64,000 bases of DNA from Rubellimicrobium thermophilum DSM 16684. Lineage in GTDB: Bacteria; Pseudomonadota; Alphaproteobacteria; Rhodobacterales; Rhodobacteraceae. Shown one piece after another: positions 37,666 through 48,067 of the stretch; position 1 is the first letter of the stretch; the number at the start of each line of letters is the position of its first letter. Where the stretch lies: the NCBI RefSeq assembly GCF_000442315.1, contig NZ_KE557324.1:28501-92500 (forward strand), in the 5' to 3' direction. The notes below the pieces were generated by a model that worked only from the letters and a program-made list of their open reading frames with translations, ran no database searches and was not told the DNA's origin. A program made the position numbers and the translations under genes.

Positions 37666-39730
37666 TCAGCGGAGCGCGGCCTCGATGTTGCCGCCGTCCA
37701 CGGTCATGACATGCCCCGTCGTCCGTTCGGACAGGGCCAGCGCGACAAAAGCCTCGGCGACATGATGGGCCTCCACCTCCCGTTCCAGGAGATTGCCGGC
37801 CATGTAGCGATCGGGTGTCGTGCCGCGCGCCCGGGCGCGGTCGGCGATGAGCGCCTCATCAAGCAGGCCCGAACGGATCCGGTCGGCATTGACACCGTTG
37901 ACGCGGATCCCTTCCTGCCCCAGCTCGAGTGCGAGCTGCCGCAGAAGGAAGAAGCTTGCTGCCTTGGGCAGGCCATAGGGGCCAAAGCCGCGGCCGGGAT
38001 TGACCGCCTGCTTGGAGAGGTTGAAGAGGATCTGAGGGGCGCTGCGCGCGCCGCGTCCGGCTGCCTCGGCGCGGAACAGCGCGATGGCCGCCTGTGCCAG
38101 GGCCTGATGGGCAAAGAAATTGAGTTCGAAACTTTCGCGCAGCGTGGCCTCGGGCAAGGTCGCCATGTCGCCCTGCCAGGCCGCCCCGGCATTCGAAAGC
38201 AGGATGTCGAGCCCTCCGAAGCGGCATGCGCAAGCCTGCAGGATGCGGGCTGCGGACCCCGGTGCGGTCAGATCGCAGGCAAGGGCTCCATGATCGTGGC
38301 CGATCTCGGCAAGGGCCGCCTCAAGGGCGCCGGCATCGCGATCGGTCAGGAACAGGGCGGCGCCCCGCGCCGCGAAGGCCCGCGCGCAGGCCCGTCCGAT
38401 GGCGCCTCCCGCCCCGGTGATCAGGACGATGCGCCCCTGCAGGGGCGGCCTTGTCCCCTTGCCCAGCTTGGCCTGCTCGAGCGACCAGTATTCCATGTCG
38501 AACAGGTCGGCCTCGCCGATGGGACGGAAGCCGCCGGCCGCCTCGCCATCGGCCATGACGCGCAGCGTCTGTTCGCCCAGATCGGCGGCGATGCGGGCGG
38601 CCGCGGCGGTGGCCCCCACCCCGACGAGCCCCAGCCCCTCGGCCCAGACGAGACCGGGCATCGGGCTCAGCATGGTTCGCGGCCCGGCGGCGCGCGGGGC
38701 CTGACGGGCGAAATAGGCCCGGTAGTCGGCGGCGAAGGCCTCCACGGCCGCACGCAGACGCTCTGGTCCGGCCGACAGCGTGGCCCGATCGAGATGCAGC
38801 GGATGCGCCTTGGTGCGGATCACGTGATCGGGGGTTGCCACGCCGCGCCGGTCCAGATCAGCCGCATCCGCCCGTTCGAGCGCGGCGCGCGTGCCTTCGC
38901 TGTCGCGCAGGGCGAGGACGGGGCCGGCAGCCCCCTCCGGCAGGACAGAGGCGAGCGCACCGCGCAGCCCTGCCAGCAGCGGCGCAGCCTCCGGCGACGC
39001 CATGCGGGGGGGCGGCGGGGGGGCGCGGTGCAGGACGCCGCCGCGCAAGCCAGGCCTCGACGGCATTCGTCTGCGCGATCAGACGATCATAGGACTCCTT
39101 CGGCGTCGCGCCCCAGGTGAAATGGCCATGGTTGAGCAGCAACAGCCCCTCGGCCTCGGGATGGGCGTCGCGGACCGAAGCAGCCGCCTTGGCCAGCGCG
39201 AAGCCCGGCATGATGTAGGGCACCACGGCAAGGCGCGGGCCGAAGATCTCGTGGCAGATCTCCGCGGCATCGGGAAGGTTGGCCAGCACCAGGAAGGGTG
39301 TCGCATGGGTATGGTCCACCACGGCATCGGGCAGCCAGGCATGAAGGAGCGTCTCGACCGACGGGTTCGGCGCGGCGCTGTCGAGCAGGCTGGAGCGCTG
39401 GACATTCACCATGTCTTCGTCCGACAGCGCGGGCAGGGCCCGAAGCCGGCGCAGGGGGTCGAGACGGACGGCAGGCAGGCCCGCCGGCGTGATGGTCGCC
39501 AGATCGGCCCCCGACCCCTTGACATGAAGCACCTCGACCATCTCGCCGAAGACGTCGCGGGCGCGCAGCTTGATCGAGCTGTTGCCTCCCCCGTGCATCA
39601 CGAGGTCGGGGATCCGCCCGATCAGGCGCGCCGAGTAGACCCGCAGGGCCAGGGCCCGGGCGTCCGGATCGGGGCCGGCAGCCTCGGCCAAGGCGCGGGC
39701 CTCGTCCTCTTGCCACAGATTTGCGAACAT
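37666..39730 (-). CDS. bifunctional class II aldolase / short-chain dehydrogenase (one frameshift)
   Basis: Joined length is 687 residues, as for the RhaD-like aldolase/SDR fusion family. The N-terminal aldolase domain has MHGGGNSSIKLRARD, VDHTHATPFLVLANL (zinc-binding His pair) and LLLLNHGHFTWGATPKESYD. The C-terminal SDR domain has the NAD motif VLITGAGGAIGRACARAFAA, DILLSNAGAAWQGD and YGLPKAASFFLLRQLALELG with the catalytic Tyr and Lys. The frames join in the G/C-rich runs at 39005-39035. The best-known relatives cleave rhamnulose-1-phosphate to DHAP and lactaldehyde and oxidise the latter. Here the mtnAK context suggests cleavage of a 5-deoxy or 5-methylthio ketose-1-phosphate. Divergent from the SorC gene. 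Confidence 0.88.
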
Positions 39731-39777
39731 GGAAGGGCCTTTCGTCGCGTGAGCCATTTGACCTGATGGTGATCTTC

Positions 39778-39807
39778 GACAAAAGTCAATAACGTCTGAC
39801 AAATGAC
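39778..39807. promoter_or_regulatory. paired operator half-sites between aldolase/SDR and SorC genes
   Basis: GACAAAAGTC (39778-39787) and GACAAATGAC (39798-39807) start exactly 20 bases apart. The same pair in reverse orientation occurs at 44367-44396. The site lies in the 89-base divergent promoter region and is the likely binding site of the SorC-family regulator encoded alongside. Confidence 0.6.
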
Positions 39808-39819
39808 AGGACGGGTGTC

Positions 39820-40778
39820 ATGGCGATGGGGCGGCGGGCCGGCGGACGGGGAGCGGGCGATCTCACCCTGGAGGTGGCCTGGCTCTATTATCATGACGGC
39901 CTGAACCAGCAGGCCATCGCCGACCGGCTGGGGCTGTCGCGGGCCACCGTGGTGAATCATCTGCAGGAAGCGCGCGCCCGTGGCCTGATCCGCGTGAGCC
40001 TGGACGAGGCTGCCTTCCGGGATCATGCGCTGGCCATCGCCCTTTGCGAGCGATTCGGGCTCGAGGCCGCCTGGGTCGTCCCCGACGAGGGCCTGGAAGA
40101 GGAGGAACGCTTCCGCCGCGTGGTCCGGGGGGTGCGGACTGGTTGCCTTCGCTGCTCGGGCCGGGCGACCGGCTGGGTGTGGCCTGGGGGCGCACGGTCC
40201 ATGATCTGGCCGAGGCACTCGAGCCCCATCGCATCGAGGATCTCACGGTGCTCCAGCTCATGGGGTCCATGGCTACGCCCTACGGCTTCACGGCCGAGGC
40301 CTGTTCGACACTGCTGGCCCAGCAGCTGGGGGCCCGATGCATCAACCTTCATGCGCCGGCGATCCTGAGCCGGGCCGATCTGGCTGCGGCGCTGCGGGAG
40401 GAGCCCATCCTGCGCGCCCAGCTCGATCAGCTGGGGTCGGTCAACAAGCTGCTGTTCTCGGTGGGCACGGTGCGTCCGGACAGCCATGTGGTGCTTTCGG
40501 GCCTGGCCACGCGGGAGGATCTGGCCCGGATGACGGCGCGGGGGGCGGTCGGGGTGATCTGCGGGCGCTTCGTGGATGCGGCCGGCCAGCCGATCCACGA
40601 CCCCGTGGAGAACCGGATGATCGGCATTCCGCTGGAACGGCTGGTGGGGTTGGAGATGGGCATCCTCGTGACGCCCGGGCATGACAAGGTCGCGGCCACG
40701 CATGCGGCGATCCGCGGCGGCTATGTCACCCATCTGGTGACCGGCGCCAGCATCGCCGCGGCGCTCCTGTCCTCCTGA
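39820..40778 (+). CDS. SorC/DeoR-family sugar-responsive transcriptional regulator (one frameshift)
   Basis: Joined length is 319 residues. The N-terminal HTH reads LYYHDGLNQQAIADRLGLSR, then ATVVNHLQEARARGLIRV. The C-terminal sugar-binding domain of the SorC family has GVAWGRTVHDLAEAL, NLHAPAILSRADLAAAL, and GVICGRFVDAAGQPIHD. One G appears to be missing from the G6 run near 40130-40135, and restoring it gives a continuous protein. SorC regulators respond to phosphorylated sugars. The effector is probably a phosphorylated intermediate of the local pathway. The gene is divergent from the aldolase/SDR gene and both promoters share the operator pair at 39778-39807. Confidence 0.86.
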
Positions 40779-40786
40779 CAGGCGGA

Positions 40787-41785
40787 TCAGGGCAGAGCCG
40801 GCAGATCGCGCCGCCGATACCCCTCGACCAGCCGCCGCAGGGGTTCGGGCTCCAGCACCTCGACCGCGTCGCCCCATTGGTAGAGGTGCCAGGCCATTTC
40901 CAGCCAGCCGCCGGCGGTGAAACGGACGGTCAGCGACCCGTCCGCTTCGTCGGTCGTCTGCTGATGGGGATGGAAGAGGAACTCGCGCGCTGTCTCCGCC
41001 GCCTCCGGGGCGAAGCGCCAGACCACGGGGCCGTATTCGGCCGGGTCGTGCCAGGAGCCGAAGGCGCGGGCGGCGTGCTCCTCGATCCGGAAGGCGGGGT
41101 CGCGGACAAAGCGCTCGGCCTCGATCCGGGCCTCCTCGATCCGGTCCAGCCGGAAATGCCGCAGCCGCCCGTCTCGGGCCGCCGTATCGCGGGCCACGAG
41201 ATAGCGGCGGACGCCGAAGAGCACGCCATGGGGCTCGATGCGCCTGATGCGGGGCTGGGCATCATCGGGGGTGCGGTAGCGGATGGTCATGACATGGGGG
41301 GCCTTCAGCGCCTCGGCGATCAGGGGCAGAAGGCCGGGGTCATGACGGGCCACCGGACCGGGGCGGCAGGCCCAGCCTTGCGCCTCGAGCAGGGCTTCGG
41401 CATCGGCCTCGGCCCGGCGGGCAGCGGGGGCGGGCATCGTCCCCAGCAGACGGTCCCGCAGGCTGGAGAGGGCCGCAACATCATGAGTCGCCCCGTCGCG
41501 CCCGGCGCGCTGGATGGCCATCTCCAGCGCCGCCAGCTCGCTGTCGCGCAGGACATGCCGGTGCAGAAGCCGCGAATCGGTGCGCAACCGCCAGCGGCGG
41601 CGGCGGTCCTCGTCCGTCAGGATCTCGATGTCCGGAAAGACGGTTTCGAGCGCCCTTGTCATCCGCTGGGCCGTGCGCCGGTTCACGCCGAATTCGGCTT
41701 CGATCTCGGGCAGGGACACGCCCATGTGCCGTGCGGCCGCCATGTTGGCGAGACGCAACAGATCAAGCGCCTTGGCAAAGGGCAT
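40787..41785 (-). CDS. WYL-domain HTH transcriptional regulator
   Basis: The protein has 332 residues. An N-terminal HTH (LLRLANMAAARHMGVSLPEI, then FGVNRRTAQRMTRALE) is followed by a WYL domain (about 140-215; HVMTIRYRTPDDA, VRRYLVARDTAARDGRLRHF, RLDRIEEARI) and a WCX C-terminal domain (TVRFTAGGWLEMAWHLYQWG). WYL proteins often bind nucleic acid or small ligands and are linked to DNA damage response or phage defence, as well as to metabolism. The ATG at 41785 gives the natural N-terminus. It converges with the SorC gene (8 bases) and lies downstream of mtnA on the same strand after a 145-base gap. Whether it belongs to the pathway is unclear. Confidence 0.85.
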   Translation of the reverse strand: MPFAKALDLLRLANMAAARHMGVSLPEIEAEFGVNRRTAQRMTRALETVFPDIEILTDEDRRRRWRLRTDSRLLHRHVLRDSELAALEMAIQRAGRDGATHDVAALSSLRDRLLGTMPAPAARRAEADAEALLEAQGWACRPGPVARHDPGLLPLIAEALKAPHVMTIRYRTPDDAQPRIRRIEPHGVLFGVRRYLVARDTAARDGRLRHFRLDRIEEARIEAERFVRDPAFRIEEHAARAFGSWHDPAEYGPVVWRFAPEAAETAREFLFHPHQQTTDEADGSLTVRFTAGGWLEMAWHLYQWGDAVEVLEPEPLRRLVEGYRRRDLPALP

Positions 41786-41930
41786 CGGCAATCCCTGACA
41801 GGATCTGACGTCCCGAAGGGTTAGAACGAAGGATGCGGCCTGTCGATTCCCCCGCCCGTCCGGGTGATCGGGATCCCGTTTGACGAGTGTGCGGTTTCCG
41901 CGGGGGCCGACAGGCCGCGCCGGTGGCGGG

Positions 41931-43049
41931 TCAGCGCTGGCTGGCGCCGGCCCGCTCCGGGAACATCGCGGCCAGGGCTTCGGCACTGGCCGCGCAGATG
42001 CCGCGTTCGGTGATGAGGCCGGTCACGAGATGGGCCGGCGTGACATCGAAGGCCGGGTTGCGTGCCCCCGTGCCGTCCGGGGAGATCTGGACGGTCACGA
42101 TCCGTCCTTCGGCATCGCGGCCCTGCACATGCGTGACCTCTGCGGCCGGGCGTTCCTCGATGGGGATCTCCTTCAACCCGTCCCGAACCGTCCAGTCGAT
42201 CGTGGGAGAGGGAAGGGCGACGTAGAAGGGCACATTGTTGGCGCGGGCGGCCAGCGCCTTGAGATAGGTGCCGATCTTGTTGCAGACATCGCCGTTGGCG
42301 GTGGTGCGGTCCGTGCCGACGATCACGATGTCCACTAGCCCATGCTGCATCAGATGCCCGCCGGCATTGTCCACGATGAGATCATGGGGGATCCCGTGGC
42401 TGTTCAGCTCCCATGCGGTGAGCTGGGCCCCCTGATTGCGGGGGCGCGTCTCATCCACGAAGACATGGACGGGGATGCCGGCCTCGACGGCCTGGTAGAT
42501 GGGGGCGGTGGCCGTGCCCCAGTCCACGGTTGCCGGCCAGCCGGCATTGCAATGGGTCAGGATCCGCACCGGCTCGCCCGGGGGCTTGCGCGCGGCGATC
42601 TCGCGGATCAGGCGCAGGCCGTGCTCGCCGATGCGGCGGTTGATCTCCACATCCTCCTCGCAGATGGCGTCGGCGCGCGCATAGGCCGCGGCGGCGCGTT
42701 CCGCCTCCGGCAGGGGGCGCAGGCGGTCGCGCAGATCATCCAGGGCCCAGCGCAGGTTGATCGCCGTGGGACGGGTGGCGTGCAGCAGCTCCCAAGTCTC
42801 GTCGAGCGAGGCATCGGAGGGATCCTCGGCCATCTGCACGGCCATCCCGTAGGCGGCCGTCGCGCCGATCAGGGGGGCGCCGCGCACCCACATGTCGCGG
42901 ATCGCCGTGGCGAAGGTCGCGCGGTCGCGCAGGGCCTCGATGCGCAGCTCATGCGGCAGCCAGCGCTGGTCGATGACCTTGACGAGGCCCCAGCGCGAGC
43001 CGTCCGCCTCGCGCCAGATGGAGCGGTAGGGCTTGCCCCCGATCTTCAT
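41931..43049 (-). CDS. mtnA: S-methyl-5-thioribose-1-phosphate isomerase or 5-deoxyribose-1-phosphate isomerase
   Basis: The protein has 372 residues. The family motifs are [57 protein letters not shown] with catalytic Cys167, [18 protein letters not shown], and [19 protein letters not shown] with catalytic Asp247. It opens the ring of a 5-substituted ribose-1-phosphate to the ribulose-1-phosphate. The WPATVDWG stretch after the Cys differs from the more common LATxGYG of strict MtnA and may mark a subgroup with other substrates. The ATG overlaps the kinase stop (ATGA), so mtnK and mtnA are coupled. No mtnB, mtnC or mtnD is in the window. Confidence 0.9.
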   Translation of the reverse strand: MKIGGKPYRSIWREADGSRWGLVKVIDQRWLPHELRIEALRDRATFATAIRDMWVRGAPLIGATAAYGMAVQMAEDPSDASLDETWELLHATRPTAINLRWALDDLRDRLRPLPEAERAAAAYARADAICEEDVEINRRIGEHGLRLIREIAARKPPGEPVRILTHCNAGWPATVDWGTATAPIYQAVEAGIPVHVFVDETRPRNQGAQLTAWELNSHGIPHDLIVDNAGGHLMQHGLVDIVIVGTDRTTANGDVCNKIGTYLKALAARANNVPFYVALPSPTIDWTVRDGLKEIPIEERPAAEVTHVQGRDAEGRIVTVQISPDGTGARNPAFDVTPAHLVTGLITERGICAASAEALAAMFPERAGASQR

Positions 43050-44302
43050 AGCCAGTCCCTTTCGGCAATGTCCCTGGCGAGGTCGATGAGCGCATCGATC
43101 CCCGCGATGTCGTCCTGTCCCAGCAGCAGCGTCCGCCCGAGCACGAGGGCCTTCGCTTCGCAGGCGGCGCGCAGCCCCTCGTCCGCGATGCTCTCGAAGT
43201 CGGCGTTGTGGGCCAGGCCCAGGATCCGGCGATGGCATTCCAGACCGGCAAAGCCCAGCGTATCCCGCCAGACCTGCCCGAGCCATCCTGAACAGGCCGC
43301 ATCCGCCGCCCAGCTCTGGCCCTGATCCTCGAACAGCGTGCGGGGGAAGAGCATCCCCGTCCGCTCCGTGCGCCAGAGGCGGGCGAATTCAGCGGCAAAG
43401 CTCGTCCAGATGGCGCGGATGACAGAGAGGATCCACGCCTGGTAATCGGCGCGGTCCCGGCCATGGCCGGGTTGGGCGCAATGGGCCATCAGGAAATTGG
43501 CAATCAGCATGCCGATGTCGAAGCCCATCGGACCGTAGACCGCGAATTCGGGGTCGATGATGCGGACTTGATCCCCGCGCACCATGACGGATCCGGTATG
43601 CAGATCGCCATGCAGCAGCGTCTCGGCCCGGGCGGCAAAGGCGGTCTTGAGCCGCTGCGCCGCAAGCTTGAGGGCGGCATCGGCGCGCAGCTCGGCCGCG
43701 ATCGGATCCAGCCCCGGCGTGTGACGGTTCATCGGGGCCGCGAAATAGGGTTCGGTGAAGACCAGCGCCTCGGTGATCGCGCAAAGATCGACATTGCCCG
43801 CGAACAGCGCCAGATCCGCCTTGCGTTCGGCCGCCGGCAGATGGAGATCCGAGCCGCGGAACAGCGTGCGCGCGCAGAACAGCCCGAGCCGCTCTCCCAA
43901 GCCGGCATGGCGCGTGCCCGCAATCAGGGCGCGGCGCAGGATGATGTGACCGTCGAGATATTCCATGACGACCAGGGCCTGACCTTCGTCGAAATGAAGG
44001 ACATCCGGCACCGATCCGGGGTCGCGCGCCTGCTGACGCCTGAGGGCGTGATACTCGAAGAAGGAGCGCCGCAGCGGCAGTGGCCAGCTTTCCCCCACGA
44101 GGCGGACATAGGGAAGTGCCTGCTTGACCACCAGTCCGCCCCGATCCCCCTCGACGATGAAGACGAGATTGAGGTTGCCATCGCCCACCTCGCGCACGCG
44201 CCAGCCCGCCGGGTCGCCGATCCGGTCGCGCAGCGCCGGCAGATCCCCGAGCCGCCGCGCCAGCGTCTCCACCGTCAGGGCCTCATAGGGCCTCTCTTCC
44301 AT
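43046..44302 (-). CDS. mtnK: S-methyl-5-thioribose kinase family protein
   Basis: This 418-residue protein has the aminoglycoside-phosphotransferase-like fold of MtnK. The N-lobe has [17 protein letters not shown] and [13 protein letters not shown]. The C-lobe has the catalytic [13 protein letters not shown] and [19 protein letters not shown], both nearly identical to the MtnK consensus. The reaction is ATP-dependent phosphorylation of C1 of 5-methylthioribose or a 5-deoxy analogue. It is the first gene of the mtnK-mtnA unit, transcribed divergently from the ABC importer across a 133-base gap that contains paired operator sites. Confidence 0.9.
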   Translation of the reverse strand: MEERPYEALTVETLARRLGDLPALRDRIGDPAGWRVREVGDGNLNLVFIVEGDRGGLVVKQALPYVRLVGESWPLPLRRSFFEYHALRRQQARDPGSVPDVLHFDEGQALVVMEYLDGHIILRRALIAGTRHAGLGERLGLFCARTLFRGSDLHLPAAERKADLALFAGNVDLCAITEALVFTEPYFAAPMNRHTPGLDPIAAELRADAALKLAAQRLKTAFAARAETLLHGDLHTGSVMVRGDQVRIIDPEFAVYGPMGFDIGMLIANFLMAHCAQPGHGRDRADYQAWILSVIRAIWTSFAAEFARLWRTERTGMLFPRTLFEDQGQSWAADAACSGWLGQVWRDTLGFAGLECHRRILGLAHNADFESIADEGLRAACEAKALVLGRTLLLGQDDIAGIDALIDLARDIAERDWL

Positions 44303-44366
44303 CCCTCCCCTCCCTTTTCCGGCGCGGCCCGAAGAGGAACCGCGGCGGGATCATCCGGTCAAACTC

Positions 44367-44396
44367 GACTTTTGTCAAAGTGCATTGACTTTTGGC
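44367..44396. promoter_or_regulatory. paired operator half-sites between mtnK and the importer operon
   Basis: GACTTTTGTC (44367-44376) and GACTTTTGGC (44387-44396) are direct repeats with exactly 20-base periodicity. The first is the exact reverse complement of the site at 39778-39787. The position, 65 bases upstream of mtnK and 40-70 bases before the importer ATPase start, fits control of both divergent units. Confidence 0.65.
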
Positions 44397-44435
44397 GAGC
44401 AATCGGGTGCCCTGCCGCTGGAGAGGGAGGATCCG

Positions 44436-45942
44436 GTGGACGGAGCGGCGATCCGCATCAGCGGGCTCAGGAAGGCCTTCGGCCCCAATCAGGTCCTGCG
44501 CGGCATCGATCTCGATCTGCCGGCCGGGGCCGTCACCGTGCTGATGGGGGCGAACGGGGCGGGCAAGTCCACGCTCGTCAAGGTGCTCTGCGGGGTCCAT
44601 GAGGCGGATGCGGGGACGGTGACGCTGGGGGGGCGGATCTTCGCCCCCGCGTCCCCGCGTGAAGCGCTGCGCGCCGGTGTGGTGACCGTCCATCAGACCA
44701 TCGACGACGGCGTCGTGCCCGATCTCGACGTGGCGGCCAATCTGCTTCTTGACCGCATTGCCGATGGCACGGTCAGCGTCGTCTCGCGGCGGCGCATGCG
44801 CGCCGAGGCAGCTGGGATCGCACAGGCCGTCGGGCTCGATGTGGATCTTGCGCGCCCTGTGGCGGATCTGTCGCTTGCCGACCGTCAGCTGGTTGCCATC
44901 GCCCGCGCCATGGCCCATGCGCCGCGCCTGCTGATCCTCGACGAGCCGACGTCCTCCCTTTCGGCGGCCGAGGCCGAGCGGCTCTTCGCCCTGATCGACA
45001 GGCTGCGCGAGCGGGGGGTGGCCCTGCTCTACATCTCGCACCGCATGTCCGACATCCGCCGCATCGCCGACCGCATCGCGGCGATGCGCGACGGGGGTCA
45101 TCACCGGCCTGTTCGAGGATCGTCCACTCGACACGACGGGGGCCGTGCGCGCGATGCTGGGGCACGACCTCGCCGAAGCGGCCCTGAGGATCCCCGCACC
45201 GGGCGCACCCATCCTGTCCCTGCGCGGCATCGCGCTGCGGCCGGGTGCGCGGCCCTTCGATCTCGATCTGCGTGCGGGCGAGGTGGTGGCGGTGACGGGT
45301 CTCGTGGGGGCGGGCAAGGGCGCGCTGGCGGCCGTGCTGTTCGGGCTTGCGCGTCCTGCCTCCGGCCGCATGACGCTCGACGGGCGGCCCTATGCGCCCT
45401 TCTCCCCGCGCGAGGCCATGGGGCAGGGGGTGTTCCTGGTCCCCCGCGACCGGCGGGCGAATGTGATCGTTCCGGCCTTCGACATTGCACGCAATCTCTC
45501 GCTGCCCTTCCTGCGGCGCCATTCCCGCGGCCCCTTCGTCAGCCGCCGCTCCGAGGCCGGCATGGCCGCGCGCATGGTGCGCGAGATGGGGATCGTCTGC
45601 CGGGGGGTCCGCGACTCCGTCCTGACCCTCTCGGGCGGCAATCAGCAGAAGGTGGCCGTGGGCCGCTGGATGGCCGAGGCCGCGCGCGTGCTCGTCCTCG
45701 ACGAACCGTTCCAGGGCGTGGACATCCAGGCCCGCCGCGATATCGGCGCGCGCATCCGGGCGACAACCCGTGACCGCGCCACCCTCGTCCTCGTGGCCGA
45801 AATCGACGAGGCCGTGGAGGTTGCCGACCGCATCCTGGTGCTGAGCGATCATGCCCTGACGGGCGAACATCGGAACGAGAATCTCGATCTCGGCCTGGTG
45901 ATGCGCCAGGTGACCGGGATCCAGCAGGGGCATCCCGCATGA
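44436..45942 (+). CDS. sugar ABC transporter ATP-binding protein, RbsA type (one frameshift)
   Basis: Joined length is 501 residues with two fused ATPase domains. Domain 1 has Walker A GANGAGKSTLVK, LSLADRQLVAIARAMAHAPR and Walker B LLILDEPTSSLS. Domain 2 has GLVGAGKGALAAVLFGLARP, LSGGNQQKVAVGRWM and VLVLDEPFQGVD. This is the ribose/xylose importer class. Removing one G from the run at 45092-45096 restores MRDGVITGLFEDRPLD. The start is GTG at 44436, five bases after GAGGGAGG; an upstream ATG lacks a binding site. The end overlaps the permease start by four bases. Confidence 0.92.
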
Positions 45943-46930
45943 CCGTTCGTGAGCTTGCCATCCGTTACGGCTTTCTGGTCCTGATGGCCGGTCTGGTGGT
46001 GGTCTTCGGCCTCATGGCGCCGAATTTCCTTTCGACCGCGAGCGCCGTGTTCATCCTCCAGTCGGTGGCGATCACCGGCATCCTGGCGCTCGGCGTGACC
46101 TGCACGCTGGTCGTGGGCGGTTTCGACCTGTCGATCGGGGCGGTCGCCACCTCGGCCCTGATGCTGTCGGCCTATGTCATGGTGGTCTGGGAGATGGGGG
46201 CGGTCGCGGCCGTGCTGCTCTGCCTGCTGATGGGGCCGGGGTCGGTCTGCTGAACGGCTTCCTGATCGTGCGGATGCGCGTGCCGGACCTGCTCGCCACG
46301 CTGGGGATGATGTTCGTTCTCGTCGGCCTCCAGCGCATCCCGACCGAGGGCAACTCCATCGCCACCGGAATGGCGCTGCCGGGCGGCGGCACGGCGCAGG
46401 GCACCTTCTCGGCCGCCTTCCTCGCCCTCGGGCGGCACCGGCTGTGGGACCTCGTGCCCCTCTCGGTGGTGTTCCTCGTGGCCATCGCGGTCCTCGTCTG
46501 GGTCTTCCTCGAGCTGACACGCCACGGGCGGTTGATGTATGCGACCGGATCCAACGCGCAGGCGGCCGCCCTGGCGGGGGTCGATGTCGACCGCTACCGG
46601 GTGCTGGCCTATGTCCTGTCGGGTGTCCTGGCCTCGGTCGGGGGGATCCTGCTCGCCGCCAGACTGGGGCGTGGCGATGTGGCCTCCGGTAACAACCTGC
46701 TGCTGGATTCGGTTGCCGCGGCTCTGATTGGCTATGCGGTGCTTGGCGCCTCGCGGCCCAATGCCTTCGGGACTGCCATCGGCGCCCTCTTCGTCGGCAT
46801 CCTCCTCCAGGGGCTGACGATGCTGAACGCCCCCTATTACACGCAGGACTTCGTCAAGGGCGCGGTGCTGGTCGTGGCCCTTGTCTTCACCTTCGCGCTC
46901 ACCGGCCGCAGGGCCGGGGCGCGCGCCTGA
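45939..46930 (+). CDS. sugar ABC transporter permease, RbsC type (one frameshift)
   Basis: Joined length is 330 residues with about nine membrane helices. The segments ITGILALGVTCTLVVGGFDL and SIGAVATSALMLSAYVMVV are the BPD_transp_2 signature. After the join come RMRVPDLLATLGMMFVLVGL, YATGSNAQAAALAGVDVDRY and DSVAAALIGYAVLGASRPNA. One G is missing from the run at 46232-46238; adding it restores LLMGAGVGLLNGFLIV. It is the single permease of the importer and would act as a dimer. Confidence 0.92.
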
Positions 46931-46962
46931 CGGATGCCGATCATCACAAGGGAGGACACGCG

Positions 46963-48006
46963 ATGATCACCAGACGAAGCCTTGCCGCGCTGCTGGCCGG
47001 CGCGGCGCTGTGGCCGGGCCTTGCCGCCGCGCAGGACCGCCCCGCGCCCTTCGACAATCCCGCCGATGTCGAGATTGCCCTGGTGCGCTACCTGTCCACC
47101 GGCGATTTCTTCCAGGCCTATCTGGCAGGGGTGGAGCGGCAGGCGGCAGCACTCGGCATCGGGCTGCGCGTCTTCGACAGCCGGCAGGATGCCGCGCTCC
47201 AGGCGGACATGGTGGACCAGGCCATCGCGCTGGGCGTGGACGGGATCATCATCCAGCACGGCCTGACCGAATCGATGCAGGAGGCCGCCCAGCGCGCGGT
47301 GGACGCCGGCATCCCGGTCGTCGCCTTCGACGTCGATGTGCAGAACGAGGCGATCCCGCAGATCGAACAGTCCGACCGCGACCTCGCCCGTCTCGCGCTC
47401 GAGCAGGCGATCGCCGACAACGGCGAGTCCTGGACCGCCGCCTATGTCTATGTGCCCGGCATCGCCCCGCTCGATCGCCGCAACGAGACCTGGGAAGAGT
47501 TCAAGGCCCGCTATCCGGGCATCGAGGAGGTCGCCGTCTTCGGCACGCTCGACAACCCCATCGCCAACTCGGTCGCCAACCAGGCCCGCTCGGTCCTTTC
47601 GGCCAATCCCGGCATCCAGGTCGTCTTCGCCCCCTATGACGAATTCGCCAAGGGCGTGAAGATCGCCGTGGACGAAGCGGGGCTGTCCGGTCAGGTCTCG
47701 ATCTATTCGGCCGACATCTCCACCGCCGACATCGCCGCGATGCGTGAGCCCGGTTCGGCCTGGAAGGCCACCGCCGCGACCAATCCGGCCGTGGTGGGCG
47801 AGGTTTCGGTGCGGGCGCTTGCCATGCTGATGGCGGGCGAGGATCCGGGCCATCAGGTGATCGTGCCCCCGACGCTGATCACCCAGGCGATGCTGAACGA
47901 GCAGGACATCACCAACATGGAGGAGCTGGCCGAACGCGTGCCCGCCTTCGCCCATGCCGATGTCGCCGCGCCGGACTGGATGCCGCTGCCTTCGGCGCCC
48001 CAGTGA
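46963..48006 (+). CDS. periplasmic sugar-binding protein of the ABC importer
   Basis: The protein has 347 residues. It starts with a signal peptide (TRRSLAALLAGAALWPGLAA, cleavage likely after AAAQ). The mature part is a ribose-binding-type periplasmic protein: IALVRYLSTGDFFQAYLAGV, ALGVDGIIIQHGLTESMQEA, AGIPVVAFDVDVQNE, and VVFAPYDEFAKGVKIAVDEA. Aromatic and acidic residues around DFFQAY and APYDEF probably line the pocket. In context the ligand may be 5-methylthioribose, 5-deoxyribose or a related pentose. It lies 32 bases after the permease and 61 bases before the transketolase. Confidence 0.92.
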   Translation: MITRRSLAALLAGAALWPGLAAAQDRPAPFDNPADVEIALVRYLSTGDFFQAYLAGVERQAAALGIGLRVFDSRQDAALQADMVDQAIALGVDGIIIQHGLTESMQEAAQRAVDAGIPVVAFDVDVQNEAIPQIEQSDRDLARLALEQAIADNGESWTAAYVYVPGIAPLDRRNETWEEFKARYPGIEEVAVFGTLDNPIANSVANQARSVLSANPGIQVVFAPYDEFAKGVKIAVDEAGLSGQVSIYSADISTADIAAMREPGSAWKATAATNPAVVGEVSVRALAMLMAGEDPGHQVIVPPTLITQAMLNEQDITNMEELAERVPAFAHADVAAPDWMPLPSAPQ

Positions 48007-48067
48007 CGAAGATCGGGGCGGGGGCGGCGGGCGGTGCCTCCCCCGTCCTTTCCCCGACGGAGGGACC

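Noticed and set aside
41825..41850. A stress promoter upstream of the WYL regulator on the minus strand
   Set aside because: The -10 CGTT and 17-base spacing fit but the -35 reads GGAAT, so the match is incomplete.
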